From Anodontia alba (taxonomy: Eukaryota > Mollusca > Bivalvia > Lucinida > Lucinidae), in the NCBI GenBank assembly GCA_964016985.1, contig OZ024826.1, positions 7,365,855-7,429,854 on the forward strand: DNA of 64,000 bases. The letters are read 5' to 3'. Position numbers and translations under genes: made by a program. Under the pieces are notes generated by a model. It had not been told where the DNA came from. It saw nothing but the letters and a program-made list of their open reading frames with translations, and did not search any database. Below are positions 1-11,184 of this stretch, piece after piece. Positions within the stretch are counted from its first letter, which is position 1, and each line of letters begins with the position of its first letter.

Positions 1-90
1 TAAACTGTTTGCCAATGATCCAGCAAGTTTCTGCATATCAACATAAATCCCTTGACTCATACAGAGGTCTTCCTAATGTGTTCCCTTTTC

Positions 91-320
91 TTACTCCATT
101 CATGCCGAGTATACTTTTCTATCTTAATTCTTCGATAAATTCATTTCCAATGGAAGGGGTGTCTATTTTAACTCCTTTTATTGTATTGTATTGGTTTTGC
201 CGCTTTTTATTTTTAATACTGGATTTAATCCATACAGTGTATACCCCCACCAGACGCTCCAGGTCCGGGTTCTAGACGGTTTGCTAGTGTTCCCTTTAAA
301 GGACGCTAGTTTCTTAGTTG
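91..320 (+). mobile_element. Degenerate family B MITE (TTAA type, piggyBac-like)
   Basis: A decayed copy of the element best seen at 63608-63836. It keeps, in order, CCATTCATGCC near the left end, a GGAAGGGGTGTCT block near 155, a remnant of cassette B (ACAGTGTATACCCCCACCAGACGC, read with gaps, from about 234) and the right-end block CCCTTTAAAGGACGCTAG. The terminal TTAA is not clear. It is non-coding; the short ORFs across it are chance. Confidence 0.5.
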
Positions 321-1068
321 CCATATGAAAGTACATTTAGAGATGGTTGACATCGTAAAGACACTTCATTTAGCATTTCTTGCTCCTAGTCATCTCCATA
401 ACATTAGAGTAGACTATTTTTTAGAAGAAGCTTACCTGGGAACGAAATGCTTTCCTTTTCTAGTGGACCCTTTTGTCAGAAGGGGTGTGATGTGCAGAAT
501 AGCCAAACAGGAAGTCCCAAAAGCTATCTCCCTTGTAGAAAATGCCGGACTTTTTTGTTTTTCAAGTATACCCTGTCCCTTTAAAGTTTCCTGGAATTCG
601 ATACAAGGCGGAGTATTTTAATAATGCACCCATACATATCCTCGAACAGAAGCTATTGCAGTAATCAGTAGAAAGCTGGACAAGATTTCAATAGACAGGT
701 CGTCGGGAAAAATAATTGCTGTTTCGATCTTACATAAATAGGGAATATCGTTTCCGGAGATGAGATCAATACACGAATATTGCTACTCTTTTATGTAAAG
801 ATCAGTCAGAGAGCAAAACAGTTTGTAAACCGTGGACATACTAAGACAATAAAAGACGCGTCTCGCAAAAAAGGATGCGACCTCACGAATATATTACAGC
901 AAATGATTGTGTGTACCCGCGCAGTCTGACTAGGACATTCGCGTTTCGCCTTGGATTCTGCAATGTCGAAGCTTACTGCAACAGAACAGTAAAGACCGTG
1001 GTCTGACTGCGCTGATGTACAGATTCTGTGAGACTTTCACTTACCGTATCCGATCTAAATATACCCTA
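321..1068. other. No gene; traces of dispersed repeats
   Basis: No coding signal. About 440-560 resembles a dispersed repeat seen elsewhere in the window (blocks like CCCTTTTGTCAGAAGGGG, AGGAAGTC, TCTCCCTTGTAGAAAATG). About 890-1025 looks like a decayed cassette C hairpin (CGCGCAGTCTGACTAGGAC ... GTCTGACTGCGC). Confidence 0.35.
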
Positions 1069-1346
1069 CATTACGAAACCGCGCCTATGCAAATATATAG
1101 TAAATTTCACCTCCAAAAATGAATATTTTCAGATGAAAACCTCTGATATTTTTCATATTTCTGCTAAAAACATAGATTGTTGGTACTCGTTAGAACCGCC
1201 TCGGCGAGGCGGTTCTACCGAGTACCCACAATCTATGTTTTTGAGCAGAAATAAGAAAAATAATGTTTACCCCTGTAAACCCATGTTTTACTATGTAAAA
1301 GTGGGGTTTATGGGGGTAAAAATTATATAGGTATGTTTTCGTGATG
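1069..1346 (+). mobile_element. Family A MITE, copy 1
   Basis: A full-length member, 278 bp, from CATTACGAAACCGCGCCTAT to GGTATGTTTTCGTGATG. The central palindrome (arms ACATAGATTGTTGGTACTCG and complement) has centre base G within CCTCGGCGAGG. The right third carries the small hairpin made by AAACCC..GTTTTACTATGTAAAA..GGGTTT. Flanking bases are A on both sides, an apparent 1-bp target duplication. The ORF over it is not a gene. Confidence 0.9.
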
Positions 1347-1975
1347 ATTTACATACTTGTCCTTAACTTTGAACAAATTCTTTTGGCTACATGTTGATGT
1401 GTCTGAAAACTACTACCTGAAAGGCAAACAATTTAAACCCTGGTCAGCTGCTGTGTTCTACCGACCGATCCTGGCCTTCGCTATCCACCTATGCCCCTCT
1501 ACTTAAATCTATGTTGGACTGTTCTTGGCCTGACAGGAATCCTATCGGGCCGATAACGGTATAAGGTTTAAGAGTCTGAGGTCAACAAATCATAATTATA
1601 TTTCGAAAAATCATAAAGTCGATAGACACAAAGGCAAAATTAGGAATATTCAGACAGACAGATATGGACCCAACATATATGGGGGTGTAATCAGGCGTCC
1701 ATGGAAAGTAAGCCGTACTTGCTAAGCACGCTTCGCACACCTTGCCTATCATCTGAACAGAGATTTAGGAAAATATAGGAATTAATGTCCATGGATTAGA
1801 AAGTCTGTTTATCGCTTCAATGTGACAAAAATATCAGATATTAGTCTGGAAACAGTCCTATTGTAGGGATTCACAAGGGGATGATGCCGCCCTAAAAAAT
1901 TCTTGTGTTGACACCGGTTCAGTTCTTTGTTATCCCTAACAGTGTCGTACTGAGCAGTCTTTCGATAAAGTCATG
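1347..1975. other. No gene recognised
   Basis: Low-complexity intergenic-type sequence. About 1365-1570 vaguely resembles family D (TTGAACAAATTC, CTACATGTTGATGT, GGCAAACAATTTA) but is too decayed to call. Confidence 0.3.
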
Positions 1976-1979
1976 TTAT

Positions 1980-2610
1980 TCAAAGCAAGCTCTAGCATAA
2001 CGGATTAACTGTGAAACGTAAACACCGTATGTTGCTGCAGAAGGAATATTGCTGTTTAGAAACGGAAAATTTACTATGGGAAAGCTGAAGTCATCCCATT
2101 TGTCGTAAAGCTTAGTAATGAGCTTTCGCTTGTCGATATAGAGGTATAAATCTAAAAATGAAGAAGACGTTATCGTCTCAGATGTTTCTTTAATTTCAAT
2201 GAGACGTGGGTAGATTAATTCAAGGTACTCTGAAAACTTTGAATTATTCGGAGATAATGCATCATCTTGGCAAAGCGTTTTTGCCCACTTTCATGAGAAC
2301 CTGTATATACTGCGCCTAATACGAATATAAAAAAAAAAAAAAAGTCGGCAAGCAATAAAGTACAATAAGTTTCCATAGGAATGCCAATTGCTTGCTGAAA
2401 TATCCGTCCACCTAACTCAACAAAGATGTTGTCTATTAGATATTTCGGCACATTTACAACATCTGCATCAGAATACTTCTGTGATGTATAAAAGTGACCC
2501 TGAACAAAGTATTGTCTGCATAGCCAAGGACAACATACTGGAAGCGACGATTTCCATTCTTGTGAAAAAAAAAAAAAAAAACACTGGTTAATGATAACTC
2601 GTAATTTTGA
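1980..2610 (-). pseudogene. Reverse transcriptase fragment, Penelope-like (second lineage)
   Basis: Read on the minus strand, this encodes a broken stretch of a Penelope-like reverse transcriptase. Visible are QAIGIPMETY (normally QxIGIPMGT, so the second Gly is replaced by Glu), then a stretch matching a SFQSTLN segment, and further on FLDLYLYIDKRKLITKLYDK followed by a WDDFSF..VNFPFL block. The catalytic YxDD segment is lost across A/T homopolymer runs and frame changes. The sequence around KLYDKWDDF differs from the KIYDKRDDF version of the 11-15 kb element, so this is a separate lineage. No start, no intact frame: a dead retroelement piece. Family identity is inferred from these motifs. 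Confidence 0.65.
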
Positions 2611-2759
2611 TTTCATTTGTCATGAGGCATTGTGGTATGAAAAGTTGAGGCATCGAAAGATTTAATACTGTAAACAGAATAGAATAACTGTGATTGTAAA
2701 TTTTGGCGATTTTTAGGATGCACAGCTGATTGACACCACTTCTAGAGTATGCGGTGCTG

Positions 2760-3495
2760 TAATACTTTTGAAAAATAAAAACGTTAAACTATAATACCGC
2801 GCCATTATCGTGTCGCGGGCAGATAACCATGTCAAACATTGACGAAATGTGCCCATAACCAATCCCAAACCAGATCTTCTTCATATCAATGCATGTACCG
2901 ATAGGTTAAAATCCCTTGACATTTACCATCACAAAAACATACCTATATAAGTTTGACCCCCTTAAACCCCACTTTTATATGGTAAAACTGGGGTTTACAG
3001 GGGTATACATTATTTTTTTTTATTTCTGCTTAAAAACATAGATTGTGGGTACTTGTTAGAACCGCCTTGGCGAGGCGGTTCTAACGAGTACCCACAATCT
3101 ATGTTTTGAGCATAAATATGAAAACAAATCTTTTTTTTTTTTTTATCTGAAAATTTTCAATTTTTGGAGGTGAAATGTTCTATATATTTGAATAGGCGTG
3201 TTTTCGTAATGATCAATTTATCGTCCGAAAACGAAAATATGAGCGAGTCTCGGGCAGATAACTCCGTAAAAAATTGACGAAATTAGCCCATTAGCAATCC
3301 CATACCAGATCTCTACAATATCAATGCACATACCAAGTTTGGTGAAAATCTATTGATGTTTACTCAAGTTATCATCTGGAAACGAAAAACGGACGGACGG
3401 ATTGACGGACGTACGATTGACGGACGGACGGACAGTCACACGGACGCCCAACGTGAAACCATAATACTCAGCCACTTTCGTGTGGCGGGGTATAA
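2760..3495 (+). repeat. Dispersed bivalve-type repeat with CGGA tract, split by a MITE
   Basis: Two related blocks (2775-2926 and 3212-3353) both read CGGGCAGATAAC ... ATTGACGAAAT ... AATCCCA..CCAGATCT ... ATATCAATGCA, followed at 3385-3445 by a run of GACGGACGG units and by a hairpin ACTCAGCCACTTTCGTGTGGCGGGGTA. Family A copy 2 interrupts it. No coding content is supported. Confidence 0.55.
2927..3211 (-). mobile_element. Family A MITE, copy 2
   Basis: A full copy in reverse orientation, CATCACAAAAACATACCTAT ... AATAGGCGTGTTTTCGTAATG. The palindrome is intact with centre base G (CCTTGGCGAGG). It is inserted in the repeat 2760-3495. The related uninterrupted site at about 3350-3375 differs by one extra base, while the two flanking bases are C and A. 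Confidence 0.9.
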
Positions 3496-3782
3496 AAAGG
3501 TAAGAGAAAAGTCCAGGGCGTGCCACTATCACAAGCTGCAGCCCTTCCCAGACACCAAGAAAAACCAAAAACCATTATTTCAATGCTGTAAAGATTCTCG
3601 TTAGAATCTTTAAGAGGGACTTGGTGGAGCACTAAGTATAAAAAGGTAAAAGAAAAGTCCAGGGAGTGCCACTATCACAAGCCGCAGCCCTTCCCAGACA
3701 CCAAGAAAAAACAAAAATCCATTCTTTCAATGCTGTAAAGATTCTCGTTAGAATCTTTAAGAGGGACTTGGTTGAGCACTAA
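3491..3782. repeat. 146-bp tandem duplication with a retroelement tail piece
   Basis: Two nearly identical units, 3491-3636 and 3637-3782. Each begins TATAAAAAGGTAAGAGAAAA-like and contains GTCCAGGG.GTGCCACTATCA and GCAGCCCTTCCCAGACACC, which are the reverse complement of the end of the Penelope-element tail (compare 15500-15560). Each ends in a small palindrome AAAGATTCTCGTTAGAATCTTT, read with its centre at CG. No gene. Confidence 0.8.
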
Positions 3783-4148
3783 GCTGAACCCACAATGCAA
3801 TGTTGTTTGAATGGATTCTTGTGCAATTTATGGATTCAGTATAATTTATCTTCATCAGAGAGATTAGAGAGGAAAATTCCGAACGGCATCGCAACGGAAT
3901 GGTGGTTTTGCAGAATGTCTTCCCTAGACAACGTTGCGAGTTTGTATGCCGGGTTCCTTGTTGTTGTACTCATACAAAGCTCTTTTATTAAGCGATGTAT
4001 ATAATGTGTTTTGCAAACTGCAAGTAGAATGCTTACTGCCTTGTTGGCACCTTTTACTCACGCTGCGTCTCATTTATATTTGTTACACAATTTCGCCGAT
4101 TACATGTTCTATGATGTTTAGTCCTTACGCAGGTGAACTAAAAGAGTA

Positions 4149-4462
4149 CAGTCGACTCTCGTTATCTCGAATTCCAAGGGACTGTTTGAAATACTTCGAG
4201 ATATCCGTACTTCAACATATCAGATTTGCAGAATTGAGGAAAACCTAATTCGATTAACTACATTTAACAAATATATGTGTAATTTGACTCCTGAAATTAG
4301 AGATATATTGAAAATATTATGGAAAAGAGGAGAATTTTCTCCTTTTTTCCACAATATTTTTTACCTGTTGTTGAATTTTCATGTTTAGGCAGGGACCAGA
4401 TTTTCACTTCGAGATAAGCAGTTATTCGAGATAAGCGAGTTCGAGATAGCGAGAGTCAACTG
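4149..4462 (+). mobile_element. TA-flanked MITE, family T2 (pogo/Tigger-like)
   Basis: About 314 bp between TA dinucleotides. The left end is CAGTCGACTCTCGTTATCTC and the right end GATAGCGAGAGTCAACTG, imperfect inverted repeats of some 25 bp. Ends of the form CAG..CTG with TA target duplication are typical of pogo/Tigger MITEs. It has no coding capacity. A second copy at 44277-44842 carries an insertion. Confidence 0.75.
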
Positions 4463-4737
4463 TAATTATATGTCAAGGAATGGCGACAATCACAGCACAT
4501 ATCCTACCAATGACACGAACAGGAAGAGCAAACAAATAAATGCAGACAGTACACAAGCCACAAGCGAAAGAAAAATAAAACAACCAGCTTCCTCTTCCCA
4601 AACGAGCTGGAATCGCAATCGTTCAAAGACAACTTTTGCAAATAGGAAAATGCTACACTAGTATCTAAATTGTTTAAAAAAAAGTCGGCTGGAGTTACTC
4701 TTAAAGGTATGAGCGCTCTCACGAAAAGCATATTTTA

Positions 4738-5045
4738 AGAGTAGCTTCCAGTAGAAAGGGAAGCAAAATGTTTCCACGTCAGTTATATTCCTTGAAGGTG
4801 TGTCCATTCTTAAAAGGGAAATGGTATTTTTTCAAAGAAGCAGGTCTGTCATAGGGTTCAACTTTAAAAGAAAAACATAAGGGCACGGGGGGGGGGGGGG
4901 GCGGGGGGGCGGGGGGGGGCGGGGGAGGGCAAATGTTTCCTTTTTAAGTAGACCTCTTATCAAAAGGGGTAAATGCACAGGAAAGCAAACGGGAAGTCAT
5001 AAATGTTGTCTCCCTATTAAAAATGGCGCAAAATGTACACACGTA
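4738..5045. repeat. Dispersed repeat R with poly-G tract
   Basis: Blocks such as AAAGGGAAGCAAAATGTTTC, CCTTATCAAAAGGGG, GGGAAGTCATAAATGTTGTC and TCTCCCTATTAAAAATGGCG recur at 33585-33720, 42748-42960, 63545-63605 and 57990-58070. A G-rich tract (4881-4930) lies inside. Class unknown; no ends identified. Confidence 0.45.
4881..4930. repeat. Poly-G tract
   Basis: Nearly pure G with a few C, about 50 nt. It is a likely assembly or length-variation weak point. Confidence 0.9.
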
Positions 5046-5075
5046 ACAAATCCCCATAACGTCAATACTAATGTA

Positions 5076-5428
5076 CAGTGAACCCTCGTTACAACGACAG
5101 CATTTGTTTTCAAAGACATTGCCGTTAAAACGAATTCGATGTTGTACAGAATAATAAATGTGCAGATTGATATGTAAGAAAGGTCTTGGTTTGTTCTTAT
5201 TTCCTCTCATAGAACATATGCTTTGGATATTGTTAGAATCGCCTGCCTAAGGCGATTCTAACAAATATCTAAAACATATATTTTTTAAAGTACATTGTAT
5301 TAAATACAATATTCTTGCGTAGTTTGTTACTAATTGTTACCTCTTAAGCGAAGGTTTCGTAACAGTCATATTGCCATTATAATGAATTTTGTCGTTGTAT
5401 CGACTGTCGGTATAAAGAGGGTTGTCTG
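5076..5428 (+). mobile_element. TA-flanked MITE, family T1, with cassette A hairpin
   Basis: Bounded by TA; left end CAGTGAACCCTCGTTACAAC, right end ATAAAGAGGGTTGTCTG. The middle (about 5210-5282) is a hairpin with arms around ACATATGCTTTGGATATTGT, TAGAATCGCC and complement, a diverged form of the palindrome in family A. A second copy is at 32334-32638. Confidence 0.7.
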
Positions 5429-5439
5429 TATTTGAAATT

Positions 5440-5990
5440 TGTATTATATATTTCGTAGCGTAATGAAGTCTTTGATTTCATTTTCAGTGTGAAAGAAATA
5501 GGATTAAATCTAGTGGAATATGTCAGGACAAATGCGTGATAAGGAATGCAGCAATATTTGAGAACGATGGCCACCAGAATCAGGTAGGAAAATTTCTAAT
5601 ACTGTTAATGTTCGAACGTTCTTGCACTTGAGCTATTTTACTGAATTAACCAATGAAGGAAGAGACGTATTATTTCAACAAAGGATCTGCAATAAATGGC
5701 CTTAACAACGTTGGGTACGTTTTTAAGGTTAAGCAATTGTTATTATTTCCGATCGTCGTCTGTCTGTCGTCCATCCGTCATTCGTCCGAATTTCCAAATG
5801 ATTTTATCTCTGATGCCGCTGGACCATTTGTTATCAAATTTATTGCGGAGTCTTCTGTTGAATTGGGACTGAGGGTTTGTTTCAATGGACTTGTTTTGTT
5901 AAGCTAGATGACCACCAAGCCCATATATGATGACAACTCTTCATCTGCAGAATCAAGAAAGCTTTGAAGCTGAATATAAGTGTGTACCAT
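5440..5990. other. No gene recognised
   Basis: AT-rich sequence. A short open frame at 5653-5907 has no recognisable motif. Nothing repeats clearly elsewhere in the window. Confidence 0.3.
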
Positions 5991-6420
5991 AAGGGAAATG
6001 AGATAAACCAAGTTTGTCAAAATGATAATCGTAGCTTTTCACTGGACCATTTGTATTTCTAAAGAGCATCTATAATTATGATTAGTTGCTCTAATAGTAC
6101 TGGAAAATTGCTGCATGACATCTGCAGATATGCAATCGCTGTTTCACTCATCAGAACGAATCGTGGTCCGTGAGCTTCTTGTATCGTATGATGATTTGTT
6201 TTTTTTCCCAAACAAGTTTATCAGAACGATGACCGTGGGTTGTCATTTGACTGTTTTTACTTTTAAATATCATCCACTTTTATGATAAGCTGCTGTGATA
6301 GTACTAAACAATTGATGCATGGCATCTGCAAATATGCAATGCCTGTTTCGCTCATGTTGACAAATTGTGGCCCGTGAGCTTCTGGTATCATATGATGATA
6401 TATCCTTTTTTCACTTAAAT
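5990..6420. repeat. Imperfect ~210-bp tandem repeat
   Basis: Two diverged units. Both contain ATGACATCTGCAGATATGCA-like, GCTGTTTC.CTCAT and GTCCGTGAGCTTCTTGTATC-like blocks, followed by .TATGATGAT and a T-rich run; the second set starts near 6313. No coding signal. Confidence 0.6.
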
Positions 6421-6477
6421 GATAACGGTAGATGACCATACTTCGTGTAGTTTGTGAATAAATCAGTTCATGGCTTT

Positions 6478-6756
6478 CATTACGAAAACACGCCTATACA
6501 ATTTTGACCCCCTTCAACCCCACTTTTATGTAGTAAAACTGGGGTTTACAGGGGTATGCACTATTTTTCTTATTTCTGCTCAAAAACATAAATTGTGGGT
6601 ACTCGTTAGAACCGCCTCGTCGAGGCGATTCTAACGAGTTCCCACATTCTATGTTTTGAGCAGAAATATGAAAAATATCAGAGGTTTTCATCGGAAAATT
6701 TTCAATTTTTGGAGATGAAATTTTCTATATATTTGAATAGGCGAGTTTTCGTAATG
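6478..6756 (-). mobile_element. Family A MITE, copy 3
   Basis: Full length, reverse orientation as shown by the internal order (TTTTGACCCCCTTCAACCCC first). Palindrome centre base T (CCTCGTCGAGG). The flanking bases are T and C, so no 1-bp duplication is seen here. Confidence 0.9.
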
Positions 6757-6913
6757 CTAAAGTCTGCACTCTGCATTTTACGTTTAATTCTACTTACACG
6801 TGTTGTGTGTACTGTGATAACATAAAATAATGAAACACTGGTAGTGTTTTGTTTCATATGAGTAAGGACTGTGTATATTTTCGATAGTGTATTTATTCCA
6901 AGTATTCAGACAC

Positions 6914-7191
6914 CATCACGAAAACACGCCTATATAATTTTGACCCCCTTAAACCCAACTGTTATATATTAAAACTGGGGTTTACAGGGGTATACATTAT
7001 TTTTCTTATTTCTGCTCAAAACATAGATTGTGGGTACTCGTTAGAACCGTCTCGTCGAGGCGGTTCTAACGAGTACCCACAGTCTATGTTTTGAGCAGAA
7101 ATGTGAATAATATCAGAATTTTTTATCTGAAAATTTTCCTTTTTTCGTGGGGAAATTATCAATAGTTTTGAATAGGCATGTTTTCGTAATG
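6914..7191 (-). mobile_element. Family A MITE, copy 4
   Basis: Full length, CATCACGAAAACACGCCTAT ... AATAGGCATGTTTTCGTAATG. Palindrome centre base T. Flanks C/C. It lies only about 160 bp from copy 3, in the same orientation. Confidence 0.9.
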
Positions 7192-7218
7192 CTACAACAT
7201 ATCATTGTACTTGCCTTT

Positions 7219-7432
7219 GCCACGTTTATGCCTAGCGTCCCATAAAAGGGATATTGACAAAAATGTAGACCCAGATCAGACGCCGCAGAACGCGGCGTCT
7301 GATCAGAGGTTACACTGTTTGCATGAAATACAGGAATTTCTATAAAACATAGTAATAATACATACCCTTCTATCGGACATGAACCGGTCCATAAGTTAAG
7401 GAAGAGGAGTCCACTCGGCATAAATGTATTAA
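7219..7432 (-). mobile_element. Family B MITE
   Basis: Reverse copy, from TTTATGCCTAGCGTCCCATA to CGGCATAAATG.ATTAAA. The central cassette B hairpin is TAGACCCAGATCAGACGCCG and complement with GCAGAACGC at the loop. The terminal TTAA is decayed. Confidence 0.75.
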
Positions 7433-7449
7433 AGTTAAACACGTCCATT

Positions 7450-9235
7450 TCTTTGCCTGTATATCTGCCTCAACAGCTTGATGATTTCTCGGTTCATAAT
7501 AGTTGCTTGGGTCTGTCTGTCTGAATACCTATGATAAATACAGTAGTAGTGAAAATAACTAGAAGGTTGTAATGCAGCCAGTTGATTTTTTTAATATGAC
7601 ATTTTTGCTTTCAAAGTAACACAGGAAACTATTGTCATCTGTTTATTTTGGACAGATACAATGAGTTAGAGAGAGTTTAATTTCAATTTGTATACCTCAG
7701 TGTAACTGAATGTATTGTGCTGTAACTTTCGTTACAATGTCAGTTATATCAATTATATTACGTGGAAGAGTACTATTGCAGAGATTTAAGACCGTAATCG
7801 GTAGTAACATTAGCTATATGCCATATGGCTGTTTTTGTCAATAGTATAGTTCCAGAAAATAACCATAGATGCTCTTGTTGCCTTTGTTATAAAGCAACTG
7901 ATGTCTGTAGAAGTCATGACAACAATATAGATCGAAACTTAAGTAACAGGAGCAAAACATAAATGAGTCTTTTATAAATGCAAATAAAACCTGATTACTA
8001 CGAAAGCATTCCTCTGGGTATAAATAACATAATCTTTGCACACCCATATTACAGGACTATCCTCACTTGCGGTAAGCTTTCATATTTTTCACTTGAATAC
8101 TTAATGATCATTATTTTATTATAATTATTATTATTATCATTGAAGAGATGTCATATCAAAGTATAAGGAATTAGCACCATCGAAGATAGTCTTGGATTAT
8201 GAGATTGTGAAGAGTATATCATTTTTATCCTGTTGAAGGCTTTCGTAGTAAACAGGCAGCTTCATTGTATATTCTTACTATATTTTTTAGTAGAAAATAT
8301 ATGGCCATGTTCACATCTATAAAATGTAGGATACGCGTATAAGATAAAGAATACTCTTTAAGTGCCTGTATGAGAACTGACTTGATACTGACTAAAAATA
8401 ATTATAAGATTAAACATATTAATATAAATTATTTTTATATGAAATGGTCATTACATCAATTTTTAATTCTGAATATTGTGTAGAATAATAACCAGTATGT
8501 CTTTCAAAACTTATGAAATTTATCTTTTAAATAAAAAAGTATATAAATATAACGCATGTTTCATTTAAGTATTTCCATATGCAGTGATTCAATTGCTTAT
8601 TAGTTTTGAATGAAGCTCAGAACTGTAAATACTTCAAAAGAACGTTACTCTATCAGAAATATTGAAAACTGGCAAAAATCAGAGAATCACTATAACTTTA
8701 TTATATGGTTGGTAACGTTAGGTTAGTTTTTTTTTTTGTTTTATATGTAATTGTCAAGTGTTGTAAATCTTCAATTTCGTGTAGTAGATTAACTGATTAC
8801 TTGCGATTATGACTGCATTTAAAACCAATAATCTGTGTACCAATTAATATTCCTTTTTCCGTAGCTTATCTTCTATTTGATAATAAGATATAGATGGATA
8901 TTTTCGCACGCGCGCATGCGTGTGTGTATGTGTAAACAATGTTTTTGTCATATCATGTCAGTTATAAAAGTGGAGAATATGAAAACGTATGCGAAATCGT
9001 ACAAATGTATTTGAAAAGACTGCGAGGAGAAAAGAATTTACGGAGTCCATAAAGCATATCAAATATTATTACACGTTAGAGAAACATATGGTCTCGTTTA
9101 AACTTAGTGTTCTAAACTCTTTTGTGCGTTTTACTGTTCTCGCAGTTTCCATTTAATATAAAAGCTTGGTAAATTACCCTTGTTTCCAAATTACAGTAAA
9201 GAAGTAAAGCATATTAATTCTAATATTTTCGAACT
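7450..9235. other. AT-rich stretch without recognised genes or repeats
   Basis: No coding signal. A piece near 7500-7545 (TCTGAATACCTATGATAAATACAG) resembles a family D end. The rest looks single-copy within this window, and is the longest such stretch besides about 36.4-37.6 kb. It could be intron or intergenic. Confidence 0.35.
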
Positions 9236-9239
9236 CATT

Positions 9240-9412
9240 ACCGTATTTGGACTACAATTTGAATAAATACATCTGTTGAAGTACCTGTTGATGCTTCTAA
9301 AACAGCTGAATGAGTAGTAAACGGATCAGATGTCGCCTTTTACAGCGCATGTTTTGGGTTTACACTGTTTGATCGGGCCTGTCTGTTCCAATACGTTGAG
9401 TAATTACGATAT
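9240..9412. mobile_element. Degenerate family D MITE
   Basis: Begins CCGTATTTGGACTACAATTT and ends near GAGTAATTACGATATGA. The middle keeps half of cassette B (GATCAGATGTCGCC ... GGTTTACACTGTTTG). Decayed. Confidence 0.45.
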
Positions 9413-9764
9413 GAATATTGCCAAGTCATTTGTGAGAATATCCGTGCAAGATATGCCTTGGGGCATGGTTGAGATAATTATCTAATCAAACTAATTGAAT
9501 TTGTAACCTTTGTCTACTTCAGTCTGTTGCTGTTGACACAATTTACGAGTGTGCATCTGGAATGTTTCTATATGTATACTGCACGGATGCAATTCTGCCA
9601 CTGCTCAGTTGTTTGTAGTACGATTTATGTAATTAAGCCGCAGTTACCATAGCAAGAGACGTCTTCTAAATTACTATACACATGAAATGCCTTGCTTCAT
9701 TAAAGGTGTTATCTGTAATTTATCTGTTGCCCGTAATGATTTATGGATGAATTAGAAGACCTTC

Positions 9765-10010
9765 TTTTGCTTCAGTATTCCAATGATGTTGTTTGACTAC
9801 CCAGTGATCTCCAAGTATCTCAACACGTTGTTTCTGTTGAGTCATTATCTTTGTTTTACTATAGGCTTCATCTGTGATTTTTTGTTGATTCATGAATGAG
9901 TTAGATGACTTCCACTCGGACGCACAAATATATGTTTTTACCACTATGGAAGCTGAGGGCAAGGGTTGGATCCTGTAATGCTAGCTTAAACTGGCATTTG
10001 CGGTAGCAGC
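9765..10010 (+). repeat. Retroelement tail-like dispersed repeat Q
   Basis: Same repeat as 17560-17750 (opposite strand) and 45470-45600. The shared blocks are CAGTATTCCA.TG.TGTTGTTT, CCCAGTGATCTCCAAGTATC, AACACGTTGTTTCTGTTGAG and GATGACTTCCACTCGGACGC-like, then AAATATATGTTTTTACCACT. The short protein it could encode differs between copies mainly at replacement sites, so it does not look like a conserved gene. Confidence 0.55.
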
Positions 10011-10021
10011 TACCACCAGAA

Positions 10022-10765
10022 AATGTAGGCGGGGCTTACTGATTCCTGATCAGCTGTTTATATGTTTACCTGGGGTCTGCTAGCTCAGGATGCTACAAAA
10101 TAATGTATATACTCACTATTAGGTACGAATATGGCAAATAAGATATAAATTTGTGCCTTACAAGGGACACAAATGGTTATGACCTTTTATAAATTGTACC
10201 CAGCAAGCAGCAGCTTAATGACATAATTTGTTTACTATATTTCAGTTAGTTAAGAAACAGGAGTCACAATATATTACATTAGTATAATTTCCATTGCTGG
10301 AATAAAATTGTAACTGACTTCTTAAAATATCTCCCTACATGTATGCAGATTGCATTAGCTCCTATAAATGCATATACTCGTAAATGATGGTTTTAACAAT
10401 GTTCTGTTTGAATCATGAAATATGAGTGCAATTTTCTCTGAAGTAATCTAAGATAGGATAATTTATCTGTTTTTACTGTGATTGCCATCTTACAAGTGGA
10501 CAGTGTTTGTACTCTACACTCCAGGTTTCTATGTTTACATCACATGACAAGGGTAAAAGGTTATGTCTAGTTTGAATTTCTCAGCACATTCCAGCGATTT
10601 TATTCAGCTTGCTCCATTAATAATCTTTTATAACAATATTTTAGTGTTAATGTATAAAGTATAGACATGCCTTCTAGCAAAACAAATTTTGTATGTGAAG
10701 GTTTTCTAGTTCTATTATTTTCATTGATAAAGCTTCTGCAATTTCAAATAAGCCCCGCCTACATT
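10022..10765. mobile_element. Possible DNA transposon with 17-bp inverted ends
   Basis: The exact inverted pair AATGTAGGCGGGGCTTA (10022-10038) and TAAGCCCCGCCTACATT (10749-10765) encloses about 710 bp of AT-rich non-coding sequence. I could not see a target duplication, so this may be a MITE or a chance or rearranged pair. Confidence 0.4.
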
Positions 10766-10803
10766 ATTTTATAGAACAGGTGGGGGTTAAAGGCCCCACC
10801 AAC

Positions 10804-10827
10804 CACCCCGCCCCCCCCCCCCCCCCC

Positions 10828-10867
<40 letters not shown>
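10804..10867. repeat. Poly-C followed by (AC)n microsatellite
   Basis: About 17 C, then about 19 AC units. Confidence 0.95.
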
Positions 10868-10869
<2 letters not shown>

Positions 10870-11184
10870 GTGGAGACCCTAGAAAGTCTCCCCGTACATT
10901 CGTTTAATGATGTAATTATTTCAAGTGCCAGAGTTTAACTTTACAATCACCTTTCGTATTCCTTTTCCTCATGATTTAAACCTCACTGACGGTTAGATAT
11001 TTGCCGGTGTTCGTATCCCATTTATAACAATTTCTTGCTTTACGTTTCTTTGGACTTGAATTGTCGGTTGTTGTTATACTCTGTATGCATCGGTCCTACC
11101 ACCTGTTGCATCGCTACTTACTGCCTATAATAGCCGGTACGAATGCTGCTTTTTATCTAATGGTATTACTTCCTATACAACTAT

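Noticed and set aside
10022..10765. Certain hAT or other named transposon
   Set aside because: The 17-bp inverted pair is exact, but no target duplication or second copy is seen, so it was kept only as a possible element.
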